From positions 1 through 64,000 of the forward strand of contig JAJZME010000082.1 of the NCBI GenBank assembly GCA_021803035.1: a DNA stretch of 64,000 nt. Reading direction: 5' to 3'. The notes beneath the pieces were generated by a model, which saw nothing but the letters and a program-made list of their open reading frames with translations, was not told where the DNA came from and searched no databases. Below are positions 20,962 through 30,555 of this stretch, piece after piece. The stretch is from Acidobacteriota bacterium. Lineage in GTDB: Bacteria; Acidobacteriota; Terriglobia; Terriglobales; Acidobacteriaceae. The position numbers and the translations under genes are program-made. The stretch's first letter is position 1; each line of letters begins with the position of its first letter.

Positions 20962-21003
20962 CTCGGCACCCATAATCTACTCCAGTGAATTATGGGTGCC
21001 GAG
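20962..21003. repeat. Perfect 15-bp inverted repeat with 12-nt loop
   Basis: Arms CTCGGCACCCATAAT (20962-20976) and its exact complement (20989-21003) flank a 12-base loop. It lies 56 bases after the stop of the minus-strand gene at 21059, so it could end that transcript, but no T run follows on that strand. Confidence 0.8.
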
Positions 21004-21058
21004 TCTGTATGTCTTCATGCGGAAATGGGAATAACCATGCGCTGCCACGTGCGCCATG

Positions 21059-21700
21059 TTAGCCGTTCTTCCGCGCGGCAATCGCAAGCGCAAACTCAGT
21101 ACCTTCATTGAGTTTCATGTTATGGTTCTTGTGCGATACGAAGATGCCCGAAGCGCTGGACGCGATCTTGCTGTGCAGATCCACGTTTTTGAGTGCCCCG
21201 ATCTGGTCAACCTCCAGCGTAGTCGGAGTCCAGTCATTCGGCATAGGCCCACCTCCGTAAGCCAATGCCGACTCGTTTTCTGGAGGATAAATCCCAACGA
21301 TCGTGGCTTTGATGGGAATCGATTTACCGTGCTTCAGATCTGCCTGTGTAAAGCGCAGCGCCAACGTCGATGTGCCGTCCGCATTCATTTTGTCGCTGAC
21401 CACCTTGCCGACGAGCATCGTTCCCCGCGGCAATGTAGTTCCATTCTTCAGGCGAGTCTTCTTGCCGAGCCGAGCTTGAAACGCCTGACCTGCGTGGAGA
21501 TCGCTGGAATCGAGCGCCCTCATCAAATCCGCCCGCGTGGCTACCATTTGCATGGCCTCGTGGTGTCCCGCTAGCGGCGCGGCCATAGACTGTGAACTCG
21601 GCGAAGCGGCTACCGTGCTCCGCGCATAGGCCAAATTCGGACCCAAAAACACCAGACATGCTGCCGCAGCCGACAGCGATACAAAGGCTGAATACTTCAT
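21059..21700 (-). CDS. Secreted hypothetical protein, 213 aa
   Basis: The start is ATG 21700 with GGAGATT upstream. It has a signal peptide (AFVSLSAAAACLVFLGPNLAYA). The mature protein contains FQARLGKKTRLKNGTTLPRG followed by TMLVGKVVSD, a short beta-barrel-like segment resembling the C-terminal domain of VirB10/TrbI-type proteins and related exported acidobacterial proteins. The resemblance is weak. No catalytic motif is visible, and no neighbour on the same strand helps. Confidence 0.7.
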   Translation of the reverse strand: MKYSAFVSLSAAAACLVFLGPNLAYARSTVAASPSSQSMAAPLAGHHEAMQMVATRADLMRALDSSDLHAGQAFQARLGKKTRLKNGTTLPRGTMLVGKVVSDKMNADGTSTLALRFTQADLKHGKSIPIKATIVGIYPPENESALAYGGGPMPNDWTPTTLEVDQIGALKNVDLHSKIASSASGIFVSHKNHNMKLNEGTEFALAIAARKNG

Positions 21701-22355
21701 CTCGGGAATCTCCTGAAATTTAGGATTACTATCTCTGCTCTTCCCCTTTCAAGAGATAGGTGACTTACCTGCTTACTTAGACGAGATCACGGCATGCTTG
21801 GTTTCTTTTTTGACTAATGCTGTAAGATCTTGACCGGCAGGAAGATAGTTTTGACCTTCTCGAAATCGATGATAGAAGAAAGTTATAAAGCCTCTGCAAC
21901 AAGAAAGAATCGGGGAAGTTACATCTTAAGTAGGAAAATGGCATCTAATAATAAAACACCCTCTGCGCCTATAGATCGGCGAAACAATTTCGTTGGCGCT
22001 TTGCAATCTCCGGCACGGGCGTTTCACATGCTGAACTTGAAACACGCACCTTTCCTGCAAAAGGCGTGGCATGCTATCACGTTGAATGACGCCAAATATG
22101 CCCATCCCGCTCGATCACGGACCAAGGCCCGCCGCATCTATCGTGTAAGCTTACCCCTCAGCTCACGCAAAGGGCGCACACGAGTTTTTTCCATGTGCCC
22201 GTTATGATTCGCTGGCTCATGTCTGCCGGCGAGCACTCGCCAAGTGACTCTTTCATCAAGTTAAAGATCCCATTGAAGTGAGGGAGGGGTGTTACATCTT
22301 GACAGGAGAGCCGCTTGAAACAATCGGAACAGAAATGGAATTCTTGATTGCGGAC
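21701..22355. other. AT-richer intergenic region, no gene seen
   Basis: About 650 bases, clearly richer in A and T than the surroundings. A 125-aa ORF at 21830-22207 has no ribosome site and a composition typical of random sequence. The base composition could reflect an old insertion or a promoter region for the secreted protein. Near 21730-21760 ATCTCT and AGAGAT form a loose inverted repeat. Confidence 0.5.
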
Positions 22356-22796
22356 TCAGTTAGGCCGCCCGCCAGCGCCGGAGCGGCGCCGGAAGCGGTC
22401 GTCCACCGGTTGGCGCCCCTTGAAACCCGCATCGGCCGTGTGCCAGTGCTCGATTGATGGCTCGCCCATGCGCCAGCACAGCAGTACCACCTGATCGTCG
22501 AGACGGAAAGGAAAGTCCAGCAGACCCGTATCAAGATCCTTCACCTGCACGCCGATGGCGTCGATCTCCGCAATGCTTTCGCGCACGCGCTGCAGATGGC
22601 CCTCCATCTCCGCGCGCAATTTAGCTACCCTGCCCGCATCCACCCGCATGCCGCCGGAAAGATAAATCTGCCGGGCAAGCTCGGTGAGATCGGTTTCAAC
22701 CGTCTCCGCCGAGCGCTTGCCGTCGATGGCGCGCTTCAACAGTGATTCCAGCACCGGGAGCAACGATTGCGCTTCATCGAGGGTAAAAGTCTTCAT
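22356..22796 (-). CDS. DUF2203 family protein
   Basis: 146 residues. The DUF2203 pattern is clear: an N-terminal FTLDEAQSLLPVL, a helical middle, then IGVQVKDLDTGLLDFPF, VVLLCWRMGEPSIEHWHTAD and a final GRQPVDDRF. The family's function is unknown; it is a small cytoplasmic helical protein. It is probably transcribed with no partner; nadA lies 171 bases upstream on the same strand. Confidence 0.88.
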   Translation of the reverse strand: MKTFTLDEAQSLLPVLESLLKRAIDGKRSAETVETDLTELARQIYLSGGMRVDAGRVAKLRAEMEGHLQRVRESIAEIDAIGVQVKDLDTGLLDFPFRLDDQVVLLCWRMGEPSIEHWHTADAGFKGRQPVDDRFRRRSGAGGRPN

Positions 22797-22967
22797 GCGA
22801 AAGCCCTGTATCCAGAGTATGACGAATGGACGGGCGGTTCCTGCCCTCCCTTTCGCAATATGTTAGACGCTCGATCCTTCCCGCAAGTCGCTCATTTTCA
22901 AATGCGGCGACACCCCTGCTTCCGGCTGCCGAAAGCGGCACCGCAACCTGAGAACTGCAAGCTGCTT

Positions 22968-24098
22968 TTATGCCACTTCCAGCATCCGGTCCAGCGCAAC
23001 CCGCGCCCAATGCTTCACCTCTGCACTGACGGCGATGCGGTTCACCACACGGCCTTCGATCAGGTTCTCAAGCGCCCAGGCCAGGTGCTGCGGGCTGATG
23101 CGGTACATTGTGGTGCACAGGCAGCCTGTGTCGTCGAGCGTGATGATACGCTTGCCCTCGGCAGCGAAACGCTTGGCCAGCCGATTCACCAGATGAATCT
23201 CGGTGCCTATGGCAAACATCGCTCCCGCCGGCGCCTGCTGAACCAGAGCGATGAGACGCTCCGTCGAGCCGAGCGCATCAGCCTTCTGGCACACCTCAAA
23301 GCGGCACTCGGGATGCACGATCACCCGGATGCCCGGATACTTGGCCCGCACCTGATCCACATGGCTGGGAAGAAACCGCTGATGCACCGAGCAATGGCCC
23401 TTCCAGAGAAGGACGCGGCTGGCGGCCAGCTTTTCCTTGCTTTGCCCGCCCTGGATCGCCCACGGATCCCATACCTGCATCTCCTCCAGCGGAATACCCA
23501 TGGCATATCCCGTGTTGCGGCCCAGGTGCTGATCGGGCAGAAACAGGATGCGCTTGCCGCGCGCAAAGGCCCAGCGAAAGGCCGCGCCGGTGTTCGACGA
23601 AGTGCACACCAGGCCGCCCCGCTCGCCGCAAAAAGCCTTGATGGCGGCCGTCGAATTGATGTACGTGAGCGGAATCGTCTCGCCGTCCAGGCCGGCGCGC
23701 GCCAGCGTATCCCAGCACTCTTCCACCTGCGAAATCTCAGCCATATCGGCCATCGAACAGCCTGCGTTGAGATCCGGCAGAATCACCTGCTGGCTCGCCT
23801 TGGCCAGGATGTCCGCGCTTTCGGCCATGAAGTGGACGCCGCAGAAAACGATATATCTGGCGTCCGTTCCCGCCGCAATCTTCGACAACTTGTAGCTGTC
23901 GCCGGTGTAATCCGCGAAGCGGACCACCTCGTCACGCTGGTAGTGATGCCCAAGCAGAATCGTCGTCGCGCCCAGCTTTGCGCGCGCCTCTGCAATGCGC
24001 CCGTCCATCGAGTGATCGGGCATAGCCAGATAGTGTTCAAGGCTGCAAGAGCCTTCGGCCTCCGGCGCGGCCGTCAGTTCGTCAATCGCCAGATTCAC
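22968..24098 (-). CDS. nadA: Quinolinate synthase (type A)
   Basis: Condenses iminoaspartate with dihydroxyacetone phosphate to quinolinate, a step of de novo NAD synthesis. It starts at GTG 24098 after AAGGCGGA and has 376 residues. The [4Fe-4S] ligands are in the expected segments: FCGVHFMAESAD, the middle segment (GGLVCTSSNTGAAF), and the C-terminal TGCLCTTMYR. The substrate-binding LGHHYQRDEV and HPECRFEV motifs are present. nadB and nadC are not in the window. Confidence 0.96.
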   Translation of the reverse strand: MNLAIDELTAAPEAEGSCSLEHYLAMPDHSMDGRIAEARAKLGATTILLGHHYQRDEVVRFADYTGDSYKLSKIAAGTDARYIVFCGVHFMAESADILAKASQQVILPDLNAGCSMADMAEISQVEECWDTLARAGLDGETIPLTYINSTAAIKAFCGERGGLVCTSSNTGAAFRWAFARGKRILFLPDQHLGRNTGYAMGIPLEEMQVWDPWAIQGGQSKEKLAASRVLLWKGHCSVHQRFLPSHVDQVRAKYPGIRVIVHPECRFEVCQKADALGSTERLIALVQQAPAGAMFAIGTEIHLVNRLAKRFAAEGKRIITLDDTGCLCTTMYRISPQHLAWALENLIEGRVVNRIAVSAEVKHWARVALDRMLEVA

Positions 24099-24464
24099 CG
24101 CATTCCGCCTTCAGTCCGTTTTCGGACGGGGATGTTGAAAGCACGTACGGCTGCAGCGGATGCGCTGCCGCTGCCTTAGCCCCCGGCGCCAGCGCCGGTC
24201 AGCCAAAATAACGGCCCACCCACGGGGATGTTGCAGCCATTTCAATCGCGGTCCCTCCGCAAGCCTAGGCCTGCGTGCCGCTGCCTTCATTGTAACGCAC
24301 CTTTAACTTGTCCCTGGCCGGCCTGGTGCCGACGCCGCCGGCTGAAGTGGCCTGCGCCGGCATAGAAGCCAGTCCAGCCGGCGAAAAATGACCCCGCCCG
24401 GGGCAGACTGGCCGATCCTGACAGGTTTGTTAGCGCACGATGCGGAAAGGTATCATGGAGATTC
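24099..24464. other. Divergent promoter region of nadA and tatB
   Basis: About 365 bases between divergent genes. It contains a GC hairpin (CCCCGCCCGGGG near 24392-24403) about 60 bases before tatB. No clear riboswitch or NadR/NrtR-type operator was recognised. Confidence 0.45.
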
Positions 24465-25115
24465 ATGGAGATACAGCCGACAATCCAGGCCGCTACCCTG
24501 AGCATGTGGGACACCATCATCCTCATGATCATGGCGTTGGTAGTTTTTGGGCCGCGGAAATTGCCGGAAATCGGCCGCCAGCTTGGCAAACTCATGTACG
24601 AGTTCCGTAAGGCGTCGAACGACTTCAGATTCCAACTGGAGGAAGAGATGCGCAACGCCGATGAAGCCGACCGGCGTCAGCGCGAAGAAGCCCAGCGCCA
24701 ACGCGCTCTGGGAGCCGCTCCAGACGCCCAGATCGAGGCAACCACCACCCCGGCTGCTGAAGAAGCAATGGAATCGGACGCAGTGGGCGACTACGGCGAG
24801 GAGGTCGCCGGAATTGATCCTGAGGAATCCGAGGAGCCCGATTCCTACGATGCCGCGGCATTCTCCCATTACCGCGAGGAGACCGAACCGGAGCGCGGCT
24901 CTGAGCACGACGCCGAACTTGTCGAGCTAGGTGCTGAGGCTGACCCACCCGAAAGCGGCGCGCCGGCTGCGATGGAGCAGCCCGCAGCCAGCATCGCAGC
25001 CTCACCTGCCGAAGCAGTCGCCGTTCCCGGTCACGCGCATTCCGGAAGCGAAGCCGCAGTCTCCGAATCTGCTTCATCCGGCGCGGAAACGGAGCCGGCA
25101 GCTCACCATGGTTGA
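24465..25115 (+). CDS. tatB: Sec-independent translocase protein TatA/TatB
   Basis: A component of the twin-arginine export system. It has 216 residues and starts at ATG 24465 after ATGGAG. An N-terminal transmembrane helix (MWDTIILMIMALVVFGP) is followed by FGPRKLPEIGRQLGK, the amphipathic-helix signature of the family. A long acidic, alanine-rich tail follows. The FGPRKLPE hinge and long tail are closer to TatB than TatA, but assignment between the two is not certain. The last 8 bases overlap tatC. Confidence 0.88.
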   Translation: MEIQPTIQAATLSMWDTIILMIMALVVFGPRKLPEIGRQLGKLMYEFRKASNDFRFQLEEEMRNADEADRRQREEAQRQRALGAAPDAQIEATTTPAAEEAMESDAVGDYGEEVAGIDPEESEEPDSYDAAAFSHYREETEPERGSEHDAELVELGAEADPPESGAPAAMEQPAASIAASPAEAVAVPGHAHSGSEAAVSESASSGAETEPAAHHG

Positions 25116-25902
25116 TCCCGCAGAGGCAGTCGGCAAGGCGCGTGCGGCGGTAACCGAGCGCGTCGAGCTCCCGGGCATGACCCTGATGGAGCACCTGGAA
25201 GAGCTGCGCAAGCGCATCGTCCACTCCGCGGTCTATCTCGTCATCGGTTTCTTTGTAGCCTGGTTCTTTCACAACCAGATTGTTGATCTCTTTCAGGCGC
25301 CGCTGATCCATATCGGCAAGTCGCTGGTCTTTACGCATCCCATGGATCCGCTGAACCTCTACTTGCAGGCTTCGATGGTTGCCGGCTCTATCCTGGCCTC
25401 TCCTTTCATCCTTTACCAGGTATGGCTGTTCATTGCCCCCGGGCTCTACCAAAAGGAACAGCGGTTTGTAATTCCGTTCATGGTGGCCACCGTCAGCTTG
25501 TTTCTCGCCGGCGCCTCCTTCGGCTACTTCTGGGTGCTCCCGGCCGCCATCAAGATTCTGGTCGTGGATTTTGGCCACAACTTCACACCCATGGTTACCA
25601 TTGAGGATTACACCGGCTTCTTTCTGTCGGTTATTCTCGGCTTGGGCATCAGCTTCGAAATGCCCATCCTGATTTTCTTCCTGGCCATGTTCGGCATTGT
25701 CAGCCCAAAGTTCCTCTGGAAGAACATACGCTATGCCATTCTGGCGGTGTTCATCGTGGCGGCAATCATCACCCCCAGCCCCGACCCGTGGACGATGTGC
25801 CTTTATGCGTTCCCGATGCTGGGGCTTTATCTGATCGGAATCGGCGCGGCCTGGTGGATACATCCATCACGCAAGAAACGCAAACAGGAAGCAGCCGGAT
25901 AA
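25108..25902 (+). CDS. tatC: Sec-independent protein translocase TatC
   Basis: Receptor for twin-arginine signal peptides in the inner membrane. The start chosen is ATG 25108, which overlaps tatB, giving 264 residues; a frame open from 24931 has no conserved content. Signature features are MTLMEHLEELRKRI with the conserved Glu, six transmembrane helices, the periplasmic SPFILYQVWLFIAPGLY segment, and FGISFEMP-like residues (GLGISFEMPILIFFL) with the helix-4 Glu. The Tat-signal GH28 enzyme in this window is a likely client. Confidence 0.95.
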   Translation: MVDPAEAVGKARAAVTERVELPGMTLMEHLEELRKRIVHSAVYLVIGFFVAWFFHNQIVDLFQAPLIHIGKSLVFTHPMDPLNLYLQASMVAGSILASPFILYQVWLFIAPGLYQKEQRFVIPFMVATVSLFLAGASFGYFWVLPAAIKILVVDFGHNFTPMVTIEDYTGFFLSVILGLGISFEMPILIFFLAMFGIVSPKFLWKNIRYAILAVFIVAAIITPSPDPWTMCLYAFPMLGLYLIGIGAAWWIHPSRKKRKQEAAG

Positions 25903-25983
25903 GCGCTCGCTGGCCGCCCCTGAGGCATTCCTTGTTCGCGACAAAACGCACAGACATTTGAGACACCGAAAAAGGAGCGAACC

Positions 25984-26850
25984 TTGGCTGAAGCGGAGAT
26001 TGGCATCATCGGGGGCAGTGGCCTATATGCCATGCCCGGATTCACCAACGTGCATGAGGAGCGCATCGAAACGCCATTCGGCGATCCGTCCGACCCCTTC
26101 GTGCTCGGCGAACTCGAAGGCCGCAAAGTAGCCTTTCTGGCGCGCCACGGACGGGGGCATCGCATCCTGCCCTCGGAGCTGAACTTCCGCGCCAACATCT
26201 ACGCCTTCAAAAAGCTCGGCGTCGAACGCATCATCTCCGTCTCCGCCGTGGGCTCGCTCAAGGAAGAGCACAAGCCCACCGACTTCGTCATGCCCGATCA
26301 GTTCATCGACCGCACCTTCCATCGCGTCTCCACCTTTTTTGGCGAAGGTATCGTCGGCCATGTGGCCTTTGGCGATCCCGTGTGCGCCACCGTGGCCAGC
26401 GCCGCGGCCGAAGGCTGCGCTGCGGTGGGCGTGGTCGGCAAGCTCGGCGGCACCTATGTGTGCATGGAAGGCCCGCAGTTCTCCACCAAGGCCGAATCGC
26501 ATCTCTACCGCAGTTGGGGCGCTGACGTTATCGGCATGACTAACCTGCAGGAGGCCAAGCTGGCGCGCGAAGCGGAGATCTGCTACGCCACTGTGGCCAT
26601 GATCACGGATTACGATTGCTGGCGCGAAGGCCACGACGCCGTCACCATCGAAGAGATCGTCGCCGTTCTGCACCAGAACGCCGAGAACGCATGCAAGGTG
26701 GTCAAGGCGGCCGTGGCAGCCATGCCGCGCCAGCGCAAATGCGCCTGCGCCTCCGCTGCTAAATACGCCGTGCTGACGCAGCCCGACGCCATCCCGCAAG
26801 CGGCAAAAGAGCGCCTGAAGCTGCTGTTCGGCAAGTATCACGGCTGGTAA
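25984..26850 (+). CDS. mtnP: S-methyl-5'-thioadenosine phosphorylase
   Basis: Splits methylthioadenosine to adenine and methylthioribose-1-phosphate in methionine salvage. It starts at TTG 25984 after AAAGGAGC and has 288 residues. The family signature is present: [10 protein letters not shown], the phosphate-binding RHGRGHRI, the ISVSAVGSL loop and [12 protein letters not shown], with [14 protein letters not shown] near the nucleoside site. [10 protein letters not shown] rather than MTxxPE... leaves some doubt about substrate preference. The next gene is a PfkB kinase on the same strand. Confidence 0.93.
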   Translation: MAEAEIGIIGGSGLYAMPGFTNVHEERIETPFGDPSDPFVLGELEGRKVAFLARHGRGHRILPSELNFRANIYAFKKLGVERIISVSAVGSLKEEHKPTDFVMPDQFIDRTFHRVSTFFGEGIVGHVAFGDPVCATVASAAAEGCAAVGVVGKLGGTYVCMEGPQFSTKAESHLYRSWGADVIGMTNLQEAKLAREAEICYATVAMITDYDCWREGHDAVTIEEIVAVLHQNAENACKVVKAAVAAMPRQRKCACASAAKYAVLTQPDAIPQAAKERLKLLFGKYHGW

Positions 26851-26976
26851 ACTCAAGCACAGCGAGCGGCATCGGCAAAGGCATGGGGCGCCGGCAAAGC
26901 GCATTGACTCACGCCTGGCGCGGCTAGCTCCGCTGCCACCGCTAGCGCACCTCAACCTGGAGAGAAATCGAAACCA

Positions 26977-27900
26977 ATGTCCATCACCGTAGTAGGCAGC
27001 GTCGCATACGACTCCATTGAAACCCCCGCGGGCCGCAGAGAGCGCTGCCTGGGCGGCGCTGCGACATACTTCTCCCTTGCCGCCAGCTTTTTTACGGACG
27101 TGCGCGTCATCGCCGTCGTCGGCGAAGACTTCGGCCCCGAGCAGGAATCTGTCTTCCAGGCTCGCAACATCGATACGCAGGGCATTGAGCGCGCCCCCGG
27201 CAAGAGCTTCTTCTGGGAAGGCTCCTACCTTGAAAACCTGAATGAGGCCAAAACGCATAACACCGAGTTGAATGTCTTTGCCGCGTTCGAGCCCAAAATT
27301 CCCGTGTCCTACCGCGACTCCGAGTTTCTGTTCCTGGCCAACATCGACCCCGTCCTGCAGCGGCGCGTGCGCGATGCCATGCCCGGCGTAAAGCTGGTGG
27401 CCGGCGACACCATGAATTACTGGATCAAGGATCATCGCCCGGCGCTGCTGGAAGTGCTCAAGGGCCTTGATATCCTGCTCATCAACGACACCGAAGCCCG
27501 CATGCTGGCCGGCAACAACAACCTGGTGCGGGCTGCGCGCGCCGTCATGGCCATGGGCCCGCAGTCGCTGGTCATCAAGCACGGCGAGTACGGAGCCAGC
27601 CTCTTCCAGAGCGCAACAGGCAACGGCGCGGCATCGAAGACCTTCAAAGCCCCCGCGCTGCCGCTCGATGAAGTCGTTGACCCCACCGGCGCAGGCGACA
27701 GCTTTGCCGGCGGCTTCTTCGGCTATCTGGCGTCGCAGCCCGAGCTCACGCCCGGAGCCTTCCGCCGCGCCATGTTTTACGGCAGCACCATGGGCTCATT
27801 CGCCGTCGAGCGCTTCGGCACCGAGCGCCTGCAACAGCTTTCACGCAACGAGATCGAAGAGCGTTTCAACGCATTCCGCGAGCTGACGCACCTTGACTGA
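26977..27900 (+). CDS. PfkB-family carbohydrate/nucleoside kinase
   Basis: 307 residues. The second PfkB signature with the catalytic base is complete (DEVVDPTGAGDSFAGGF); the N-terminal glycine-rich GGAATYFSLAASFF is the first. The substrate cannot be told from sequence. Because it follows mtnP, a ribose-, adenosine- or methylthioribose-type substrate is attractive, but this is inference. The stop overlaps the TTG start of the next gene by 8 bases. Confidence 0.92.
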   Translation: MSITVVGSVAYDSIETPAGRRERCLGGAATYFSLAASFFTDVRVIAVVGEDFGPEQESVFQARNIDTQGIERAPGKSFFWEGSYLENLNEAKTHNTELNVFAAFEPKIPVSYRDSEFLFLANIDPVLQRRVRDAMPGVKLVAGDTMNYWIKDHRPALLEVLKGLDILLINDTEARMLAGNNNLVRAARAVMAMGPQSLVIKHGEYGASLFQSATGNGAASKTFKAPALPLDEVVDPTGAGDSFAGGFFGYLASQPELTPGAFRRAMFYGSTMGSFAVERFGTERLQQLSRNEIEERFNAFRELTHLD

Positions 27901-29734
27901 AAGATCCGACCCGCCGCACCGCACGACCCCGCACGCGACAGTTATAACCCTGTCCTATGAGTTGCCCGGCGACAAACGGCCGTCGCCGGGCAAACTGGCC
28001 CGCACCGAGTGGCTGGCCGTGCTCGTCTCCTGCCTGGCCGCATCGCTGGCCGCTCAGTTCTGGAGCTGGCGCCACCACGCCATGCTCAACTTCGGCGACG
28101 CCATCGCCCACCTGCACATTGCGCGCCGCATCTTCGACTCCCGCCATCCCGGCCTCGTCCAGCTCGGCTCGGTGTGGCTGCCGCTGCCACATTTGCTCAT
28201 GGTGCCCTTCGTGCAGGTCTACGCCTGGTGGGCCAACGGCATCGCCGGCGCCATTCCCTCCGCGCTGGCCTACCTGGTCGCGTGTCTGGGCCTGTACCGC
28301 CTGGCGCGTCACTGGCTGCCGCCCGCCACGGCGGCCGTGACGCTGGTCTTTTTCGCGCTCAATCCCAATCTGCTCTACCTGCAAACCACGGCGATGACCG
28401 AGCCGCTCTTCCTCTGCGAGGTCATCTGGATCGCTCTCTGGCTGGTCGAGTGGCGCATCAGCCTCGACGCGGACGCTGCCAAAGCCCGCTGCCTGCTCTG
28501 GTGCATCACCGCTTTGCTCATTGCCGCGGTCTTCACCCGCTATGACGGCTGGGTAATGGCGTTCCTGGCGTGGCTGGCGATGGCCGTCACCCTTGCCCGC
28601 CGCGGCCGGCTCCGCACGCCCTCATTCTGGATGGCAAGCGTGCTCCTGGCCGCCGCGCCAACCGCCTGGTTCCTTTACAACGCCAAGTTCTTCGGCGACT
28701 GGCTCTACTTCGCCCGCGGCCCCTATTCCGCCGCAGCCATCGAGAAGCGCACCGCCGCGCCCGGAACCCAGCTCTATCCCGGCTGGCACAATCCCTGGGT
28801 CGCGCTGCTGTTCTTCCTCAAAGTCTCGGAGATGGACGCAGCCGCCGCGGCCTGGGGCAACCTGATGCTGGTGCTCAGCGTGCTGGGAACAGCCTATGCA
28901 TGGTTCAGAGCGCGCCGGCGCGCCTTCGCCTACGCGCTGCTGCTGTGGATCCCCATTCCCTTCTATGCCTTTGCCGTCGCCTACGCTTCGGTGCCCATCT
29001 TCATCCCGCCGTGGTGGCCCCACTCTTACTACAACACGCGTTACGGCATGGAAATGCTGCCCGGCTTTGCGCTGGGCGTGGGCCTTGTGGCTCAACTTGC
29101 CGTCGCCGCCGTCTGTCAGTTCAAGCCCGCCGGAGAATGGCGCAAGCCGGTCCTCGCCACGCTCTTTGTCCTGGTCGGCCTCAACTTCCTGCTCATACTC
29201 CGCGAGCGCCCGCTGGTCTACGTCGAAGGCACCTGGAACGCCCAGGCGCGCCGCCCCTATGATCAGCACATTCCGCCCGTGCTGCGGTCGCTGCTCGCCG
29301 CGCGCCCTGGCGGCCTGATCCTCATGAACACCTCGCGCTATCCGGAGATCGTTTCGCTTACCGGCATTCCCCTGCGCCAGACCATCAACAATAACGACAA
29401 GCAACTTTTCGCCGCCGCCCTGGCGAACCCGGCCGCGCACGCCGCCATCGTCCTGGCCTTTGACGGCGGCAGCGTGGCGCGCGCCGTCAAAGCGCATCCC
29501 GAAGGGCTGAAAGAGATCTGCCGGTTCACCGCCCAAGGCCAGCCTGCGGCAACGATCTACATCTCCGATGCTTCTCCGGTCCCGCCCACCCGCGCGCCTC
29601 AACAAGCCGCGGCAAGCGGTGTTAGCATCGGGCTTAAGCCTGTTGTTGCGCACCGCGAGCACCGGAAAACACGCATCGGCAACCGCGTGCAATCCACTGC
29701 GCGCCCCAATATCCGCACTTCGGAGGCAGATTGA
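27893..29734 (+). CDS. Multi-pass membrane glycosyltransferase (GT-C fold, PMT/GT39-like)
   Basis: 613 residues with about ten transmembrane helices. The TTG 27893 start overlaps the kinase gene. After the first helix comes LNFGDAIAHLHIARR, where the Asp stands in the position of the catalytic acid of GT-C enzymes, followed by GLVQLGSVWLPLPHLLMVPF. These enzymes transfer sugars from polyprenyl-phosphate carriers to lipid or protein acceptors in the periplasm. The acceptor is unknown. Its stop overlaps the start of the dapF-like gene. Confidence 0.82.
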   Translation: MTERSDPPHRTTPHATVITLSYELPGDKRPSPGKLARTEWLAVLVSCLAASLAAQFWSWRHHAMLNFGDAIAHLHIARRIFDSRHPGLVQLGSVWLPLPHLLMVPFVQVYAWWANGIAGAIPSALAYLVACLGLYRLARHWLPPATAAVTLVFFALNPNLLYLQTTAMTEPLFLCEVIWIALWLVEWRISLDADAAKARCLLWCITALLIAAVFTRYDGWVMAFLAWLAMAVTLARRGRLRTPSFWMASVLLAAAPTAWFLYNAKFFGDWLYFARGPYSAAAIEKRTAAPGTQLYPGWHNPWVALLFFLKVSEMDAAAAAWGNLMLVLSVLGTAYAWFRARRRAFAYALLLWIPIPFYAFAVAYASVPIFIPPWWPHSYYNTRYGMEMLPGFALGVGLVAQLAVAAVCQFKPAGEWRKPVLATLFVLVGLNFLLILRERPLVYVEGTWNAQARRPYDQHIPPVLRSLLAARPGGLILMNTSRYPEIVSLTGIPLRQTINNNDKQLFAAALANPAAHAAIVLAFDGGSVARAVKAHPEGLKEICRFTAQGQPAATIYISDASPVPPTRAPQQAAASGVSIGLKPVVAHREHRKTRIGNRVQSTARPNIRTSEAD

Positions 29735-30555
29735 TTCCGTTCACCAAGGCCCACGCCTGCGGCAACGACTTTCTCATCATCACGGAAGAGGCCGCGGCAA
29801 AGCACGATCCCGTCGCGCTGACCCGCCGCCTCTGCGCGCGCAACACCGGCATCGGCGCCGACGGCATTGAGTTCTTCGCCTGGACCGGTCCCCGTTCCGG
29901 CCTTGTCCGCCTTTACAATGCCGACGGCTCGGTTGCCGAGATCAGCGGCAACGGCACGCGCTGTGTGGCCGCCTGGATGGCCGAGGCGCTTTCTTCGCCG
30001 CGCGGTGACGTACTTGAAATCGCCACCGACGCGGGCCTGCGCATCTGCCGCATCAACGGCGTCGATCGCGCCCACGGCTTCGCCGTCGAAGTCACCACCG
30101 GCATGGGCGTTCCCGCCATCGCGCGGCGTACCGTCAGGCTGGCAGGCGGAATCGAGATCGAAGGCGCCGAAGTTGCCACCGGCAATCCGCACTTCGTCAT
30201 CCGGGTTGACAACGCGCACTTCAAAGTCGCCGGCAAGGACTGGCAATCGATCGGCGCCGGGATTTGCACTCATCCCGACTTCCCCCACCAGACCAACGTC
30301 GAGTTCGTCCGCATCGTTAGCCCCGCCGAAATCGAGATCCGCATCTTCGAACGCGGCGTGGGGCCCACCACATCCTCCGGCACAGGCAGTTCGGCCACGG
30401 CCGCCGCGGCGCTGGCCTTCGACGGCTGCACCTCGCCTCTCAAAGTCGTCGCCCCCGGCGGCCCGCAAACCGTCGCCTGGAACGGCCCCGGCACCGAGTT
30501 GCAGCTCACCGGCCCGGCCGCGCTCATCGCCCGCGGCGAGGCGTGGCCTGCATGA
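29731..30555 (+). CDS. dapF: Diaminopimelate epimerase-like protein with a Cys-to-Ser change
   Basis: DapF interconverts LL- and meso-diaminopimelate with a two-cysteine acid-base pair. This 274-residue protein starts at TTG 29731 and has the family landmarks: HACGNDFLII, LYNADGSVAEISGNGTRC with Cys78 at the first catalytic position, GNPHFV, and the C-terminal ERGVGPTT. The second catalytic motif, normally A-C-G-T-G, reads S-S-G-T-G, so Ser216 replaces the catalytic cysteine. Either the protein is a DapF variant, uses Ser, or acts on another substrate. It is overlapped at both ends by its neighbours, and the gene run ends in murein recycling functions. Confidence 0.85.
   Translation: MIPFTKAHACGNDFLIITEEAAAKHDPVALTRRLCARNTGIGADGIEFFAWTGPRSGLVRLYNADGSVAEISGNGTRCVAAWMAEALSSPRGDVLEIATDAGLRICRINGVDRAHGFAVEVTTGMGVPAIARRTVRLAGGIEIEGAEVATGNPHFVIRVDNAHFKVAGKDWQSIGAGICTHPDFPHQTNVEFVRIVSPAEIEIRIFERGVGPTTSSGTGSSATAAAALAFDGCTSPLKVVAPGGPQTVAWNGPGTELQLTGPAALIARGEAWPA

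Larger units (their letters stand above)
20486..21058. other. Intergenic region with a palindromic repeat and a long inverted repeat
   Basis: About 570 bases without a supportable gene. It contains the palindromic repeat at 20827-20867 and a perfect 15-bp inverted repeat at 20962-21003, both described separately. Confidence 0.6.

Noticed and set aside
21830..22207. 125-aa ORF in the AT-richer gap
   Set aside because: No ribosome site, no domain, composition like random sequence.
24099..24464. Riboswitch upstream of nadA or tatB
   Set aside because: The GC hairpin alone is not diagnostic, and no conserved riboswitch core was recognised.
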